This document shows, in pieces, positions 62,201-64,000 of a stretch of DNA of 64,000 nt. The position numbers and the translations under genes are program-made. The notes under the pieces are model-generated. The model made no database searches, had not been told where the DNA came from, and saw only the letters and a list, made by a program, of their open reading frames with translations. Source of the DNA: Paracentrotus lividus (taxonomy: Eukaryota > Echinodermata > Echinoidea > Camarodonta > Echinidae). Position 1 is the stretch's first letter. Each line of letters starts with the position of its first letter. Location of the stretch: contig CALNVZ010000174.1 in NCBI GenBank assembly GCA_940671915.1, forward strand, positions 25,416,841 through 25,480,840, given 5' to 3'.

Positions 62201-64000
62201 AACACATTCCTGTGTTCTAGCTCTACATATACCCAAGCATGCAATTGAACCAATTTAAAACGGTCAAGAAAGCATGCTCTTATATACATGTTTTTAAATT
62301 CGTGCCTGCCCATCTTTGTGTGAAATCTGCGAAAGTTAATGTACAGCAAATATTCTCATGAGTACATTATCTCGTTATTGATAATTAACTATTTTGGGCA
62401 AAAATAAAGGCTAGGTCTCTTGCTTTGTGCCATTAGAAATACATGCCAAATTTCATCAGCCCAATGTAGCCAATATATTTAAGTCGGACCCAAAATATTC
62501 CAGTTAAGTAAGCGTTAAGTGATTAACATAACGGGAAAACAATGGTTTAATATCAACTAAAAATTGGCTCGTCTAACTAGTTTCATTACTCAAATTTGCA
62601 GTATCTTTGCACAGAAGTTCTTTTCAAAGTTAAACATTTAACTAACAACCACCTCGCCATACCAACAATATACACTGTAAACATAATGTGAATTTTTACC
62701 TGTTCGGTAATCCCTTGGTTGTTCAGGTTGGTTATGTTGGATGACACCAGGGCCGGTTTCAGCAGGGTTGCTAGGGCTCATATGAGACGTATCGGTCAGA
62801 GATGACTCTTCTCCAAAGGTCACCTCCTCTTCTTCCTCTGCTTTCATCAAGATGTCTGAGATGACATGGACAGCCTGAAACATGACCATAAAAACTTCAA
62901 AAGCTCTGCCACATGATGATAATGTTTGATCAGATTATGTAGATCACTTACCAGTAGTTAAGTGATTGATTAATTAAAGGGAGTCTTATTTCAATCAATA
63001 AAAAATTAATTATTATTTCAACCAATTCTTCTCAGATTTCCCATAAGTTTACAATATTAATATAGTAATATAATTATGTAGGAAATATCATTTCAGTTGA
63101 CCTAATTTTGGTGAAAATGTAACATATTCTTCGAGAGTACCTTTGTTCAACCCTGGACCTACTAAAGTGGACTGGCTATGAACAGGGTTTTGATGTAGTG
63201 ATGGGTGTCGACATCTCATTTTTTATATTATAAAATTTAAGTTTGGCAATGACGACCTTACAGCTTGTCCTTTTGGCTTGTTAAACATAAGATGGATTCC
63301 ATCCATAAAAAGCTTTCATACTAACGGGTGAAATAGTACGATGTTATGAGGGACACCTAGATCATGTGTATTGCAAAATATCAATAATTTTGATGCTCCA
63401 CTCCAGAAAATTTAACCTCCACAGTTTCAGAGGTTCCAACCACTGGAACATATCACCCACCTTTTCTGTGGCCCGGGAGTCGGCAGCCACCAGGAGAGGG
63501 GCAAACTTCATGGCCACACCCTCTGGTTCCATCACCCCTCTTCGGACAAGGAACACCATGTGACCATGGATGTCATCCCAGAGCTTCAAGGCTGATGACA
63601 TCATGTGAGATCTGCAGAGAAAGGAAGATGGTTGTAATTCTGGGGTTACTGACTGCCTTTAAGGAGTTCATATTTGCAATGTTTGTTTTACTCACATTGT
63701 CATAATTTTCCCTTCATAACACACATGTGTATTTCACACCATTAAGTAATTCACAACTGTATGCCTAGAGGAAAAGGAGTATACGGTTTTGGCAAGAAGA
63801 AGCACTTTATATAATTAAACCATCAAATTGACTGAGTCGGTCCAGTTGTTAGCTTTCTGTTTTATGCCTACAAAAGGACACTGGTTCAATACTCAACTGG
63901 TGATGTTAAATATACACACAATGAGAGCAGAAAAAAAAGGAACCTTACATGATGGACAATTCTGTGATGGAATAAGCAGGTCTTGTAATTTACCTTCAAA
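59123..64000 (-). CDS. Unrecognised gene, 3' part: acidic C-terminal region, at least 7 exons
   Basis: Phase-consistent exons: 63994 and beyond (donor side only), 63611-63461, 62874-62700, 62091-61987, 61483-61309, 60615-60511, optionally 60463-60434 and 60302-60261, then 59276-59123 with the stop. The first full exon encodes a folded-looking amphipathic stretch (LWDDIHGHMVFLVRRGVMEP). After AVHVISDILMKAEEEEE the protein becomes acidic, Ser-rich and probably disordered (SEDDDDDDDESDSEDEIER), ending KDDFDFYD. I do not recognise the family. The upstream part lies beyond the right edge. Some exons could be alternative. Confidence 0.75.
59523..59541. repeat. G homopolymer run
   Basis: About 18 consecutive G, probably of uncertain length. 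Confidence 0.85.
59640..59785 (+). mobile_element. Probable LINE 3' tail
   Basis: GTACTAAGTACCTTGGACTT, then AATAAATAAATGAAATGAAA with a short tandem tail, typical of L2/CR1-like 3' ends. No coding part remains. Confidence 0.45.
60261..60302 (-). CDS. Unrecognised gene, small exon copy b (42 bp)
   Basis: Acceptor CACCCAG, donor GTTAGT. Reads GGGGGYVPSAMEH. Phase 2 in and out, so it can be kept or skipped. The frame also stays open upstream through SDRTDEVSSPDKSDLASS, as if it were once the end of a longer exon. Confidence 0.55.
   Translation of the reverse strand, partial: GWGWGLCPISHGA
60434..60463 (-). CDS. Unrecognised gene, small exon copy a (30 bp)
   Basis: Acceptor CTCACAG, donor GTAAGA. 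Reads GYVPSAMEN, nearly the same peptide as copy b, also phase 2 in and out. The preceding duplicated sequence (GATAAGAGTGATCTAGCCAG) contains a frame break here and is presumably intron. Confidence 0.55.
   Translation of the reverse strand, partial: GLCPISHGE
60511..60615 (-). CDS. Unrecognised gene, exon
   Basis: Acceptor CATCACAG, donor GTGAAG. Reads NVLSSLGGSLGRSLGSEEEE, then RRPLPSDRT. 105 bp, phase 2 in and out. Confidence 0.7.
61309..61483 (-). CDS. Unrecognised gene, acidic exon
   Basis: Acceptor CTCGTAG, donor GTAAAG. Encodes MMMSSQPEMKQTPEGGDRSE then seven Asp from a GAT repeat, and DESDSEDEIER. 175 bp. Confidence 0.8.
61987..62091 (-). CDS. Unrecognised gene, exon
   Basis: Acceptor CACCTTAG, donor GTGAGA. 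Reads LALGGMEGDTDDLVDTGRTS, then GDSFFDNKVPLN. 105 bp, phase 1 in and out. Confidence 0.8.
62700..62874 (-). CDS. Unrecognised gene, exon
   Basis: Acceptor GTTTCAG, donor GTAAAA. Reads AVHVISDILMKAEEEEEVTF, then Ser/Pro-rich to QPRDYRT. 175 bp, phase 0 in. Confidence 0.8.
63461..63611 (-). CDS. Unrecognised gene, exon with folded-looking segment
   Basis: Acceptor TCTGCAG, donor GTGGGT. Reads SSALKLWDDIHGHMVFLVRR, then GVMEPEGVAMKFAPLLVAAD. 151 bp, 50 codons after one shared base. No named domain recognised. Confidence 0.8.
63994..64000 (-). CDS. Unrecognised gene, 3' edge of next exon
   Basis: TTTGAAG followed by GTAAAT on the minus strand looks like an exon end cut by the window edge. Only seven bases are visible. 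Confidence 0.4.

Noticed and set aside
1..64000. tRNA, rRNA, CRISPR array or bacterial operon structure
   Set aside because: No cloverleaf with A/B box spacing, no rRNA core, no evenly spaced identical repeats with unique spacers, and clear spliceosomal introns. The tandem repeats seen are degenerate satellites.

Overview
This is a eukaryotic, A+T-rich, intron-rich genomic window from an animal, not a bacterial or phage sequence. Coding sequence is split into short exons with consensus GT/AG junctions on the minus strand. The proteins are typical metazoan ones, and the introns and spacers are full of inverted-repeat DNA elements. Frequent TAGGCCTA and ACATGTACATGT words, with deuterostome-like protein sequences, suggest a marine invertebrate, most likely an echinoderm such as a sea urchin. 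That taxonomic guess is inference only.

Layout. (1) Minus strand, 23525 down to 603: the first 12 coding exons (504 codons) of glycogen phosphorylase. The rest of the gene, including the PLP-binding part, lies off the left end. (2) 23.5-38.4 kb: about 15 kb with no recognisable gene. It is a mosaic of palindromic elements, simple-sequence tracts, a degenerate array of a GCGAGCGCGAAGCGCGAGC word, and a Tc1-like element containing a second nested element. (3) Minus strand, 49779 down to 38389: a complete ten-exon gene for zinc transporter ZnT6 (SLC30A6, 560 residues). (4) Plus strand, 50563-51546: an intronless coding sequence for a retinol-dehydrogenase-like short-chain dehydrogenase, head to head with SLC30A6 across 783 bp. 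(5) 51.5-59.1 kb: spacer holding a diverged copy of a segment also present at 30.9-32.2 kb, a nested tandem-repeat element, several terminal-inverted-repeat elements and a decayed Ty3/Gypsy fragment. (6) Minus strand, 64000 down to 59123: the 3' end of a gene that I do not recognise. It encodes an acidic C-terminal tail and has two small, duplicated, frame-neutral exons.

The genes are independent housekeeping functions (glycogen breakdown, zinc transport in the secretory pathway, retinoid or lipid carbonyl reduction) and do not form a pathway. The most unusual features are: the duplicated exon 5 of glycogen phosphorylase; the loss of the two phenylalanines of its 280s loop; a roughly 135-bp unit ending in a 5' splice site that occurs, sense-oriented, in the first introns of both glycogen phosphorylase and SLC30A6; three short inverted-repeat elements that each stop 8-15 bp from a splice donor; and several kilobase-scale palindromes.

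Exon boundaries were placed by hand from splice consensus, reading phase and recalled family sequences. Every exon phase in the three minus-strand genes closes correctly. Element boundaries are good to a few bases where inverted termini are quoted and are approximate otherwise.
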